A DNA stretch of 50,092 bases, taken from Chlamydomonas sphaeroides. Taxonomy: Eukaryota; Chlorophyta; Chlorophyceae; Chlamydomonadales; Chlamydomonadaceae. Position 1 is the stretch's first letter, and each line of letters opens with the position of its first letter. Made by a program: the position numbers and the translations under genes. The stretch spans positions 22,205-72,296 of the forward strand of contig BDDC01000284.1 of assembly GCA_001662425.1 (NCBI GenBank), given 5' to 3'. The notes under the pieces are model-generated. The model worked only from the letters and a program-made list of their open reading frames with translations, had not been told where the DNA came from and made no database searches. Below are positions 21,501-32,700 of this stretch, piece after piece.

Positions 21501-22896
21501 TGCGGGCCACAGCGCTTGGGGCCGCATGTCATGCTGGCTGGCGGGCGCCGTAGGGACGGCGCACCATGGAGTGTCCGATGACGCTGATGCGGGTGAGGCC
21601 GGGGTGCTGCGCCGCCAGGCTGCGGATCTCGTCCGCCAGCCTCTGGCCGCACACGTCGATGCCGTCGTAGGTGGACGTCAGCGAGTTCACCTGGCGTGGC
21701 GGGGTGGGAGCGTGGGGCAGGGTAGAGGTGTGGCAACAACTGACACACACAGGCGGAGGCTGCAGGCCGTAGTCTGGCCAGCGGGCGAGTCCGCCGGCAC
21801 CCGCAGCGACGGGCCACGCGGACCTGTGACGCGGGCTCTTGGATGCGAGGTGGACCGCCGGCCGCGTAGCGAGCCCCACGGGCCTAGCCAGCCCCACAAC
21901 CCACAGCCCGCCCCCACCCGCGATGCGTGCAGCAGCACGCTGCCCGGCTCCAGCTCCTTGGCCAGGTGCTCGGCTATCACGGACCAGTTGGCGGGCGAGC
22001 CGAAGAGGCCATTGGCCATCACGATGAGGTGCGTAGGCGCACCGCGGGCCCCGCCGCCGCCGCCGCCTGCCGCGCCTGCACGGCTGCTGGCGGCAGCGGC
22101 AGCGTCTTGGTCCGCAGCCGGGTTCGCTGGAGATGTGGTTAAGGCTGGGCCGCCGACAGCGGCGGCGCTGCCGGCGGTGCGGCGGCCGCGGGCCGCTGCA
22201 AAGAGGAGCACGGCCGCTGCCGACACGGGCCGTCGGCGGGGCGCGGCGCTGGCCTCGGCGACGCCAGCCGGCTGCGGGTTGCGGTCTGCTGATGAGAGGG
22301 CACCCGGCGCTGCGGCGCTGTGGTGCTTGTAAGCGTGAGATAGCCGCCGCCGCCAGCCGCTAGCGCCTCCGCTGCCGCTGTGCAAGTCACCAGCGCTGCT
22401 GCTGTGGCCGCTGCAGCCGGGGGCGCTAGTCGTGGGCATTGGCGGTGGTCGGACGACGGCGACCGTTGCCTCGACCGCAGAGCTGACGCGGCGTAGAGCA
22501 TCGTCACGAAGGGAGCCGAGGCGCTGCAGCTGGGCTGTCGCAGCAGCCCTGGCGGCCGTGGCAGCGGCGGCGGCGGCCGCCACGGCGGCGGGCTGCGCAG
22601 CGGGTGCAGCGGCCACCAAGGGCTGCGCGGGGGCACGTGCCTCAGGGCAGCAGGGCGCAGCCGCCGCCACGGCAGCTATGGGTGTGTCGCGGTGTGCTGC
22701 GGCTCCTGAGTTGGGCAGGGGCGGTGGCAGGGGACGGCGGCAGGGGACGGCGAGCTGGATGTTAAGAAGTCGACGGGTGTTGCACGCTGCGCAGCGTGCG
22801 CGGTGCGCTCGCGATGTGCATGTAAGACGCACCTCGATGACCTCCGCCAGGCCCAGGCGATAGCGCCGCAAACTTGGCCTTCAGGCTTGACAACAT
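18530..22896 (-). CDS. DUF676-type alpha/beta hydrolase (putative serine esterase/lipase)
   Basis: Predicted lipid or ester hydrolase of 720 residues. Nine exons join in phase: 22896-22833, 22705-21918, 21690-21565, 21155-21021, 20736-20686, 20503-20242, 19809-19706, 19408-19136 and 18889-18530. The first 240 residues are Ala/Ser-rich. The fold starts at HLIVMANGLFGSPANW (about 247-262), the DUF676 opening strand and oxyanion loop. SVIGHSMGGLLLRY follows, with nucleophile Ser325; the codons for this elbow are split between exons 3 and 4. LATPHCG comes next. NTDGDHLVGW near 474-483 matches the family's C-terminal block with its candidate catalytic His (479). The segments PWRRIDVSF, FAHNNIQ and MAVAAHVAST follow plant relatives of this family. 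The last 100 residues are Ala/Gly/Glu-rich. No clear signal peptide or membrane span is seen. The real substrate is unknown; yeast ROG1 and plant homologues suggest a lipid. It is transcribed away from IFT52. Confidence 0.88.
21414..21482. repeat. (CACAG)n pentanucleotide microsatellite
   Basis: About a dozen CACAG units with a few interruptions lie within the third intron (21564-21156) of the minus-strand hydrolase gene. A run this regular is likely length-variable, and its position in an intron should make such changes tolerable. Confidence 0.85.
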
Positions 22897-23349
22897 TCTC
22901 GCCGAGTTGCCTTGTCTAGCCCCGAGGCCGAAGAACAGTAGGGACACGCAGGCCTGTCAGTTCGCGGTCTGGAGGGGTGGGAGAGCAGAGACCCGGCGAG
23001 CGCTGCATGGGCCCCTCATTCGGACTCCGGGTCCGCGGGTTTCCAAGCCCTCCCATACCAAGCCGAACTGCTCGTGTGGCTGCGTTGCTTTATCTTCACT
23101 CGACCGCAACATTACTTCTGCGTTTGGGCGGAGACGCGGCTTCTCTAAGCATTCGTTCTTTGCAGCAAGACTTCAAGGGGCGCGCTGCCACGGGCCCGGC
23201 GAGCATGGCATGCCCCTGGTTGCTGGTAAGTTCTGTGTGGCGGTTCTCAACCTTGTGGGCGCCTGCGACACCCGCGCATGTCGCCCTGCCGCAGGTCTAG
23301 GAGCACGCCCAGCTCCTGAGAGTTACCAGTAACGTAGCGAGCAGCAGCC
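22897..23349. promoter_or_regulatory. Divergent promoter region between DUF676 gene and IFT52
   Basis: The two start codons are 453 bp apart and face away from each other, so both promoters and both 5' untranslated regions must fit here. A GTAAGT at 23226 and a GCCGCAG ending at 23294 could delimit a 69-nt leader intron of IFT52. If so, an ATG at 23205 would make a short upstream open frame of eight codons. No motif can be assigned with confidence; the extent is set only by the neighbouring genes. Confidence 0.4.
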
Positions 23350-25838
23350 ATGGAGGAGTCAACGGGCGAGGAGGTTCGCATCCTCTTTAGCACAGCCAAA
23401 GGGGAAGCGTACACGCACAAGGCCGGCTTCAAGCAGCTATTTAGGCGTCTGCGCTCATCATACCGACCAGATAAGCTAGACAAAGATGACTTCACGCTGG
23501 ACACCCTCAAAGCAGCCCACATCCTGGTGTTCGGCTGCCCGCGGGAGAAGTTCACCGTCCAGGAGACGGACATGCTTAAGAAGTTCGTCAAGAACGGTGG
23601 CTCCATCCTTGTGATGCTCGCGGAGGGCGGGGAGGAGAAGGCCGGCACAAATATCAACTTCTTCTTGGAGCAGTTTGGCATCGCCGTGAACAGCGATGCC
23701 GTGGTCCGCACCACCCACTACAAGTACCTCCACCCCAAGGAGGTGCTAATCTCCGACGGCATCCTCAACCGTGCCGTGATCACGGGCGCGGGGAAGAGCC
23801 TGAGCAACCCGGACGACGAGGAGTTCCGGGTATCGAAGGGGCCGCAGGCCTTCGACGGGACGGGCCTGGAGTACGTGTACCCGTTCGGCTCGACCATCTC
23901 CGTCGCGAAGCCGGCAGTCCCTGTGCTGTCCAGCGGCAAGATCGCGTACCCCATGAACCGGCCCGTGGGCGCCGTCTGGGCGCAGCCCGGGTACGGCCGC
24001 ATCGCGGTGCTGGGTTCGTGCGCCATGTTTGATGATAAGTGGCTGGACAAGGAGGAGAACAGCAAGATCATGGACTTCCTCTTCAAGTTCCTCAAGCCGG
24101 TGAGTGCTGCTCCGGGCTTCCGTTCGGTACTGTGCAGCACCAGGGGCAGTGGCTGGCGGCGAGTTGGCACCCAGCATGCAAGGCACGCAGCATGAGACGC
24201 GGCGACCTGGCCATTGCGCTCTGCATGCTTACACTCGCTCCTGCTTCTTGCCCTGCCGATGGACCCGTCATTCTGGAGCACAGAACTCCAAAATCCAGCT
24301 CAATGACATCGACGCGGAGGAGCCGGACGTCAGCGACCTGAAGCTGCTGCCGGACACGGCCAGCCTCGCGGACAAGCTGAAGGGCTGCCTGCAGGTACGG
24401 GGCCTGGCGCGTGGCAGCGGGATATGTGCAGCGCTGGCGGAAGACAGCCGGCGCCATGGGCATGCAGGGCGGGAGGGACATGCGTCAATCAGGGAGGGAT
24501 GGAGTAGCGAGCCAGCGGAGGCCGGCAATCGTCACACCAGCTGCTGCGCACTGCTTTGGCCATGACGTGGCCCTACTGCGGAGCGCTGGAGGCCGCATGC
24601 CTCCTCACCGCCAGGCCGCCAGGCTCCGGAGGTGCCAAAGTGCTGGCTGATCGCGTTTGCTGTCTGGCGCTGGCGGCGCCAACACTGAAGGGACCCACAG
24701 CAAAGGAACCCAGCAGCATGGCAGCTGGCAGCGCCCCTACTCGTCCGCCCGCATGCCCACGCCAGGCCGCAGCGCTAGATGCAAATCACCGGCCCACCTC
24801 CCAGCTCTGGCCTGGCTGTTGACCAGCAGCCTTACGACCCATCCGCTTCGCAGGAGATCGACGAGGTGCCTCGAAACTGGACCTCGCTGTTTGACGACTC
24901 GCTGTTCAAATTTGACACGAGCCTCATCCCCGAGGCCGTGTCCATGTACGAGAAGCTGGGCGTCAAGAAGGGCACGCTCAACCTCATCCCGCCCTCGTTC
25001 GAGACGCCGCTGCCGCCGTTGCAGCCGGCCGTCTTCCCGCCCGCCATCCGCGAGCCGCCGCCGCCCGCGCTGGAGCTGTTCGACCTGGACGAGAGCTTCG
25101 CCAGCGAGACGGTGGGGCGGAGGCCACGGGGAATGGGCAGGCTTGCAAGGGGACGGGCCGGGGTCTGGCACTTCCGTGGGGTAAGCTGCGGCAATGGCCA
25201 TTACGAGCCACACCACCAGGCGACCCAGCCCTTGGACCTTGCCCGCAACCCGGACGTGGCGCTAACCCGCTGCCCGTCCCTCCCTGCCTCACAGAACCGC
25301 CTGGCGTCGCTCACCAACAAGTGTCACGGGGAGGAGGACCTGGAGTACTACATCATGGAGGCGGGCCACATCCTGGGGCTCAAGCTGCCGGACAACGCCA
25401 ACGCCAAGGTGAGCGGGGACGAGCCGGCCAGGGAAACAGACGGGGATGGAAAGGCGTTAGCGCGGATCTGCGCAGGGCGCGCAGCGGCACTGGACAGTGC
25501 ACGGTTTCGAGCACTGGTCGGTTGTCCAGAGCCAAGAGCGCGAGGGCCCGAGGAGTTGGGGTCATGTACTGAGAGCTGGTTGACAGTGCGTGCTGCCAGG
25601 TCCAACCGCCAGCTGTGCCGTGGGCCTTGCGCCGAAGGCCGCCTGTTCCTGCGCTGACGCTGTTGCGCCCGCTGCCCCTTCCCCTGGTCCCCTGCCGCAG
25701 CATGTGCTGTCGGAGGTGTTCCGCCGTATCTCGCAGTACAAGATGGGCTCGCTTGGGCTGGGCCAGACGCTGGACAGCATGGGCCAGTCCATGGGCGGCG
25801 CCGGGAACCAGTTCGGCACGGACGCCTTCGAGCTGTGA
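23350..25838 (+). CDS. IFT52: Intraflagellar transport protein IFT52 (BLD1)
   Basis: Core subunit of the IFT-B complex needed to build cilia; loss in C. reinhardtii (bld1) gives cells without flagella. Five exons, all phase 0: 23350-24099, 24284-24394, 24854-25111, 25295-25408 and 25701-25838, for 456 residues against about 454 in C. reinhardtii. The start MEESTGEEVRILFSTAKGEA is the family N-terminus. Residues 1 to about 270 form the GIFT-type domain, including LVFGCPREKFTVQETDMLKK and GGSILVMLAEGGEE. A short linker (LNDIDAEEPDVSDLKLLPDT) leads to the conserved middle part (EIDEVPRNWTSLFDDSLFKF). That middle part is known to contact IFT88 and IFT70. The C-terminal third, with EEDLEYYIMEAGHILGL and a C-terminal ELstop, is the region that pairs with IFT46 and helps hold IFT74/81. 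Codon use is clean, with no frameshift. The unrelated DUF676 gene is divergent upstream. Confidence 0.98.
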
Positions 25839-26478
25839 GCCGGCGCCTAGGCGCAGGCCGCGGGCAGTGGGCGGGCCCACAGCCGCCGCAGGTTGCCCGG
25901 ACGGCGGCAGCCGGACGGAGAGGAGTTATGGCGAAGTCGGGCTCGTGACGGAGGCAAGGAGCAGTGCGGGCACAGCAGGCAGCGCGAGGCGGCGGGTGCC
26001 AGAGGCGCGCAGCGGCGGAGCGGCTTCTGGGGGCGGAGTGGCGCGTGCTGCATGGCGGCTTCGCTGGAACGGGGCTCTAGGTGGTCGGGGGCCGTGGCGA
26101 TTGGGTGACCCCATGGCAGCGATGTTGGAAAGCGCAGTGCCGTTGGCCACACCGTGCGGGGCCAGGACGAGTTAGGCGGTTGGCCGGGGCCGCCGGTCAA
26201 CGGTGCAGGTGGCAGAGGAGAGCGCGGCATGCGTGCGTGCGCGGCTATGACAGACGGACTGCATGTACATAGACGGGGTGGGGGTGCGGGCGAGCGCAGC
26301 GACTGCGCCGTACAGAGCCGTACCCGGCCCACCTGCAAACGTCTCGTGTGACGGCTTCCTGGCCCGTCCACCTTGATCGCGCCCCTGCCGCACCCTCGGC
26401 ACCCGTCAGTTCATCACCCGTAGCACTCTGCCATATCCCACCAGTTGCACCGCGCATGGCTCTGTAAGAAGCAGCCAC
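25839..26478. other. IFT52 3' region and leader of the kinase gene
   Basis: There are 640 bp between the IFT52 stop and the next start codon on the same strand. No conserved coding segment is visible. If the TGTAA at 26463 is the IFT52 polyadenylation signal, the whole stretch is transcribed as its 3' untranslated region and overlaps the leader of the following gene. Confidence 0.4.
26463..26467 (+). terminator. Candidate TGTAA polyadenylation signal
   Basis: TGTAA is the usual polyadenylation signal of Chlamydomonas. This is the first one I noticed on the plus strand after the IFT52 stop at 25838. Cleavage would be expected 10-20 bases further on, which falls at the start codon of the next gene. 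It may instead be a chance match. Confidence 0.3.
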
Positions 26479-29043
26479 ATGGCCAAGGTAGCGGACTGGG
26501 CGGTCGCTCTGCAACCACATGTACAGGCGCCAATACTGAGTGTCAAAGCTCGCAAGCTCCAATCTCTGTGGGCTGGTTATGGGAGTATCACAGAGTTAGC
26601 CGTGCAGCTGAAGGATGCGTCGCGGCCGGTCCGGCTCATATGCAAGGTGCGCTGGTCGTCAAGCTGCATTATGCATAGCACAAGCTCCATAATGGTTTAT
26701 CGCCAGGCGTAAACTGCTTTGCACTGGTCCGTGTGGGGCACGAACCGTCGCCCCCCGCGCCCAGGACGTGAACCCTCCCCGCGGCTCTGGAGAGGGTCAT
26801 GAGCGGAAGATACGCAGCTACCAGGTACGAACCCAATATGAAGCTGCCTTGCGGTTGGATAGTCCTGGCCCTTTGCGAGCCCCAGCCCTCCGCGGCACAG
26901 CAGACATCTCCTCGCACGCAGTGCTTGAGCAACACGGCCCTGCACTTATCTTCCTGCGTGCTTCCGCCTGCGTCCGTGCCTGCATCTCATCACCCAGGTT
27001 GAGGCGGCCTTTTACAAGGACGTCGTGCCGCAGCTGCGCAAGGCCACGGGGCTGGGCCTGCCAGACCCGCTGATGGTCGAGTCCACCGGGGGCACGTCCA
27101 TCCGGCTGGTGCTGTCCGACCTGCGCGAGGACTTTCCCGACGACGGCCCCGGAGTCTTCGACGAGCCGCAGGTACGGCCCCTGTAGCTGGTAGGCACGTG
27201 CAGATAGGCGCCCCAAAGCACGCGCCCACTGGCCTCCGCGCGCGCTACCCAGTCACTGCCCCTGCCGCTGCCCCCGCCGCTGCGTCCCTCCACAGGTGCA
27301 CGCTGTCCTCAGCTGGCTGGCGGGCTTCCACGCGTACTTTTGGGAGCAGCCCACGCCGCCGGGGCTGCAGCCGCAGGGCTGCTACTGGTACGCAGCAGTC
27401 CCGCACCATGATGCTAGTGCCTCAAGACCGGCCGAGCCACTGCCCGCGGCTGTGCGTTGGGGCCCAGGCATAAGGCTCTCCGGCTGCACCCGCCCTGCTC
27501 GTCTCGTCCGATGGACGCCCCTTAATCTGCGGCCCTGGGCTTCCTGCCCTGCCCTGGGCCCTGGCCGCAGGTACCTGGACACGCGGCGGGATGAGTTTGC
27601 TCAGATGGGCCGCTCGTGGACCGACCTCAAAGCCATCGCCGAGCAGGTGCGGCGGGGTGTGGGGTTAATGCTGTTCAATTCATACTTGAATAGTACCAGT
27701 GCCCGCGCGGCACACCCTGGGTGCGCGTGTGGGAAGGGAGGGCGGGCGCCATGGGAGTGGGGCGTTGGCGACTGGGCACATGCGCTAGGGCAGCGCGGGG
27801 ATAGCGTAGGGTCCATGGCACAGGAGAGGCGGCGGCGTCAGGAGGCAGCAGGCAGGGATAGCACAGCGCGGGACGCAGATTACGGAGCATCGGCCGGGGC
27901 CCCGCGGACTCCGCCGCTTTCGGTGGGATATCGAGGGTTGGTTGGCTGGTGGCAGCGGGGCGTGCTGCCAGGCGGCAGCAGCGGCAGCTGGCGGGCTGAC
28001 TGGTGTGCCTGCTCCCTGTACGGCTGCACGGCCGTACGGTCGTACGGCAGGTGGACTCCAAGCTCAAGGCCCCGGGCAGCCAGGAGTTCATGACTGTGGT
28101 ACACGGAGGTGGGCTGTGGGGTGGGGTGGGTGAGGATGGTGAGAGGGGTAGTGTGGACATGTGTGGGTGGCGGCAACGCAGCAGCTGGTGATGCTGGGGG
28201 CTGGGGGAGGCTGCAGGACCGGGACGGGCAGGGCGGCCGGTCGTGCTCGATGTAGGCAACAGGTGCGCTCGTCGCGGTGTCGGGCGAGGGATGCGCCGAG
28301 AGCAGGGCAGGGCCTTCACCTCCTGCAAGAGGCGGGGTCGCCGCAACTCGCTCTCTTACGCCATCTTTGCAGACGCCAAGGGTGAGAACATCATGTTCTC
28401 GTCCGGCTGCGCCTCCGCCGCCATGTACGACTACCAGTACACCGGCCGCTCGTACGGCGTACGGGACGTGGTGTACCTGCTGACGTCGTCGGTTGACGCG
28501 TCCGACCTGGCCGAGGGCGGCAAGGAGGCCGCCTACCTGTCGTACTACCACGCCCGGCTGACGGAGGCGCTGGCGGCAAAGGTACCGGTATGGGTGGTTG
28601 CGGGGTGTTGTGGGTGCAGCTGCACTCGTAGCCCGTGGACTGCGGCCAGACCCAGGCAAGCGCGATGTGGCCTTGGCGAGCGGTGGCGGCACATGGCGCG
28701 CTGGTGTGGGGGCGGGGTGACAAAACAACACGGCAGAACCCGATGAGGCCACGGCCATCGCCGCTCAAGCCATCTTGGCCTCCTTAACTACGATGCTCTG
28801 CGCCGGCTTGATTGAGATGACCTTGCGTTGAGATGACCTCTCGTCCAACCGCAGGGCGAGGCCGGCGCCGAGTCCGCGCGGCGCTACACCCCCGCCGTGA
28901 TGCGGCGACACTTCGACCTGGCACTACTTGACTACGTTCGGTTCATGGCCGGTTGGGGAGTGTGGGGCAGCGGCTCGGACTGGGCGGTGGCGAGAGCAAA
29001 GGCGTTGCTCAAGGACGGCGGAGCGGCGGCGCTGCTGCGGTAG
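26479..29043 (+). CDS. CHK/ecdysteroid-kinase-like small-molecule phosphotransferase
   Basis: Predicted ATP-dependent kinase of a small molecule, 341 residues, of the protein-kinase-like superfamily that includes choline and aminoglycoside kinases. Eight exons join in phase: 26479-26646, 26765-26824, 26998-27171, 27296-27387, 27571-27646, 28051-28108, 28373-28581 and 28855-29043. The N-lobe ends one exon with RPVRLICK, whose Lys56 is the expected ATP-binding lysine. The next segment PPRGSGEGHERKIRSYQVEA supplies the partner glutamate. The catalytic loop is VVHGDAKGEN (HGDxKxxN, residues 208-215) and the metal-binding Asp is in MYDYQYTG (Asp229). All key residues are present, so it should be active. 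RDVVYLLTSSVD and a helical C-terminus follow the EcKL/CHK pattern. Substrate is unknown; in insects, members phosphorylate ecdysteroids, which algae do not make. Probably soluble; no signal peptide is visible. The start is the first ATG in frame. Confidence 0.88.
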
Positions 29044-29753
29044 CGTGGCCAACGGGAGTCATGGCGGACCTGGGTTTCCAATTACAACCAGAAGGCCGAC
29101 CTGGGTTGGCGTGGCTTCCGTGGCACGCTCGGTCGGTGGCCGGAGAGGAGCGGAGCGTTTCAAGGCACTATATGAGCAGTATGATATAAGTCGTTTCCTA
29201 TGCGGACTGTGGATGTGGCTGCGAGAGGCGGGGGAGAGGCCTAGAGAGGCCCTCGGAGGGGGCGGGAGATGTCGGGCCTGGTCAGGGCGTGTCGTAGCGC
29301 GTGCCTGTCGAGCCAGAAACACTGCAACGACACGTCGTTATACGCGGTACATGTTCTTCGGTGCGAAACGACAGTCACCACCACGCTTCACCCGCGGGCG
29401 AGGCTCGCAAACCGCAATGAACATCGGCCTCCTGCTGACCTCGGTGTCCACCGTGCTCGACATAACGCTGCTACGCTTAGCACGCGCATGCCAGGACTGC
29501 TTGCGATTCCGTCAGCAGGCGCCGGTACACGGTCCCAACGCGCGCTTTGTCCTCGCGCAGCGGCATCAGGTTACGCGCCTTCAGCAGCTTGCCGTCGGTG
29601 CGTGTCGGAATTTCAAGCATCCACGTCGCTCGCCAGTCGCTGCGTGCGAGGGGCCACACGCAGCTGTCACAGCGGCACGATAGCCTGGCCATCTCCCGCC
29701 ATCTCCCCGGCCGCGGCCCCGGCCCACGCCCACGCCCATCCCTGTAACTCGCA
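29044..29753. other. Intergenic; probably holds the first exon of the GDPD-like gene
   Basis: This region separates two plus-strand genes. The exon at 29754 begins out of phase after a CTCGCAG acceptor, so a start exon ending with one extra base must lie upstream. ATGs at 29407 and 29487 open frames that could serve, but neither shows a convincing conserved segment. No other gene is supported here. Confidence 0.35.
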
Positions 29754-32700
29754 GGCGCCGTGCTGGCACTTCTGGTCATCGGATTGCTGTACTTTGACAG
29801 CGGGCACTCGAAGGGCAGCCCGGCCGACAGCCTGGTGCGCGTCGATGGCAGCCACATTGCCGCGGTCGCCAAGCAGCCCGCCGCCCAGTCGGAACAGGAG
29901 CGCAGCCAGGATGTGACTAAACAGCAGCCTACGTACTCAGCACCAGTCTCTCACGCAGCAGGCGCATCTGCTCAACAAAGCGGCGGACAGCAGCAGCAGC
30001 AGCAGCAACAGCAGCAACAGCAGGTGTCACAGAAGGCCGCGGCGTTGGACCCATGCGCGGCGGCGCAGCTCCAGGTGAGCCGCCGCCCTCCCTGCCCCGC
30101 TTACTGCCCCACAGCCTGCAGCTATCCTCACCTCCCGGCCCCGATACGGCCCCGCCTGCAGCGCCCACAGCACAGCCCTCCCCCCGGCGTGCCCTGCCCG
30201 CTACCTCCACATCCCCGCCCCACACGCTCCTCGCAACCCCCAGGTCTGCTCCCACCGCGCCTCGCTGGGCCCCTCCGACCCGCGGGACGACACGCCGCTG
30301 GTGGAGCGGCTGACGCTGCTGGCGGCCGCGGGCGTGGTGTGCTATGACGTGGACGTGGTGGTCACGGCCGACGGCAAGCTGGTGGTGGGCTACCCGCCGC
30401 ACATTGCGCAGGTGGGGGTTTGAAACCTGGGCACCGGTACGACAGGAGGTCAAGGGCCCGTGCATAGGTGGCGTGGCGGCCAAGGGCCCCTGGGGGCAGC
30501 GGGGTGAAGGGGAGAGGCCGCGTGGGGTGGCGGAGCCGCAGACTGCCAGCGGCGGGATGCACGCCAGGGGTGCGCGCTGGTGCGGGGCGGCATCGCGGCG
30601 GCCAGAGCAGGGGGGACCTCGAGGAGTAGCTGACGGAGGGCGTGGGGCGAGGGGCTCGCGGCTGCGGTGGTGAGCAGCTCGGTCGGCCCTCGACCGGCAG
30701 ACACCACGGCGACCTCTCTTCTCTGTCAGCCGAGTGACGGGCCCCTGGGCTGCCGGAACTCGGCGCTTGTGATGGCAGGCACGAAACGAAGCCCTGAACC
30801 ATCGCCGCTCATCGCCCCGTGTGCTGGCCGACCCCTTGCCTGCCGCCGCAGGAGCTGCGAGCAGCTGGCCACGGCTCCGCGCTAAACCCCAGCGGCGGCG
30901 GCCTGGAGGCGGTGCCCTGGTCGGACTACGTGGCCGCCCGCCTGACGGAGCGGCACCCGCTGCTGGAGGACGCGCTGCGCGCCTTTGCGGGCGTCACCGG
31001 CCGCCGCACGGCGGGCGCCGGCGGCAGCAGCGGAGGCGCGGCCGGCGATGGCGCCAGCAGCGGGGCCGGAGGCGGCGCCGGCGGCAGCAGCGCCGCGGGG
31101 GCGGGCAGCGGCAGCAGCACAGCGAGCTCCACGGGCGGGGATGGTGCCGGCGGCGGCGGCGGCGGGCTAGCTGCGGCGGAGGCGGGTGGAGGTGCGGAGG
31201 CTGCGATAGAGGGCGCGGGAGCAGCGGCAGCGGCGGCCGAGTCAGGCGCCGCCGCGGCACAGCCGCAGCCGCTAGCTGCGGGCTCCGCAACGGCGGACTC
31301 CGCTCAGGAGGAGCAGCCGGCCGCCGTGAGCGGAGCCACGGCCGCCTTCGCAACGCAGGCCAAGAGCACGGTGGCCGCCGCCGCCGCCGCGGCTGCGGCC
31401 GCGGCCGCGGCCGCCGCCTCTCCTCCTTCCTCCACTCCCGGCGCGGCCGCCACCGGCGCCACGACCGCCGCCACCTCTGCCGCCACCTCCGCCACCGACA
31501 CGACGCAGGGCCGCCGCCGCCTCGACGCCGCCACCTCTTCCTCCGGCACCTCCGGCGCCCCCGCCCGGTCCCCGCCGCTGGGCCCGCTGCTGCTGATCGA
31601 GCTCAAGGACGGCGCCGCCTCCGCGGCCTCCGCCGCCGCGCTGGCCAACGCCACCCGGGCCCTGGGCCTGCAGCGGCACGTGGGGGTGTGGCTGCTAGGC
31701 AGGAGCCCCTCGGCGCCCGCGGGGTCGGCGCCCCTGGAGGCGGCGCTGCGGGCGTCGGGGTCGGGGCTGCTGCGCGTGCTGGGCCTGCCCGACATCAGGT
31801 GAGCGGGGTTTGGAGGTGCGAGGGGCGGGAGGCGCCGGGATGGGTGGGAGGGGCGGTGGAGGAGGAGTGGGGCGAGGGGCGGTGGAGGAGCAGTGGGGCT
31901 GCCGGGCGCGAGGTGAGGGTTGAGGGGTAGGTGTCGGACGGTGGCTGGGGGGGGGGGCGGCCGGCCCGCGCAGGGGCCGTCGCACGGGGCGAGAAGTGCC
32001 GCCGCGGCGGTGCGCGAGGGGGGCGCGTGCGGCCCGAGCAAGCACTTGCACCGACGTACCATTCAACATAATGTTATCATGTAATACTATCATTCAATAG
32101 TAATATTACATTATATAAATGGGGGGCGCGTGCGGCACGAGCCTCACGCCTCCTGGCAGGCGCGCCGACGAGCGGCACGAGGGGCGGCTCGCCTGCCGGA
32201 AACCATGAGGCTCTGTGGGGCGCCGGGGACGACGGCTGCGCGCAGCGAGGGCGCTGGCCAACGCAGCGAGCCGCGCCCGCAGCGCCTGCCGCCAGCATCG
32301 CATCGTCCCAACCCTGCGCCCCCTCCCCCTGGGTGCCCCCCACGCCGCCTTGCCCGCCCGCCAGCCGCTTCGCCAACGGCACCGTGCTGCCGGCCGCCGC
32401 GGCGCTGCAGCCGGACGACGCCTCCGCCTACGACCTGTTCGGCCCCTCCGTCAAGCACAGCGACGCGGCGCTGGCGCAGGTGGGGGCGGCCGGCGCCCGG
32501 CAGCCGTGCGGCGGTTGTGCGGGGGCCGGTGGGGGGGAGGGGGGGCGGTGCAAGGCAGGCACGGCCCGGCCGCGGCGTGGGCCCCGCCTGGCCGCTGCGG
32601 GGACGTTGCGTGCAGCACCCACCCACCCAGGCCCCGGGGGCGCCGCCGGGCTGTGCCTGCCTTGCGCCGACTGCGTGCCCCGGCACCACCACCGCGCTGC

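Noticed and set aside
20833..22332. 499-codon plus-strand frame over the hydrolase gene
   Set aside because: It is antisense to exons and introns of the DUF676 gene, and its long Gln/His-like stretch comes from the CACAG microsatellite. No domain is visible.
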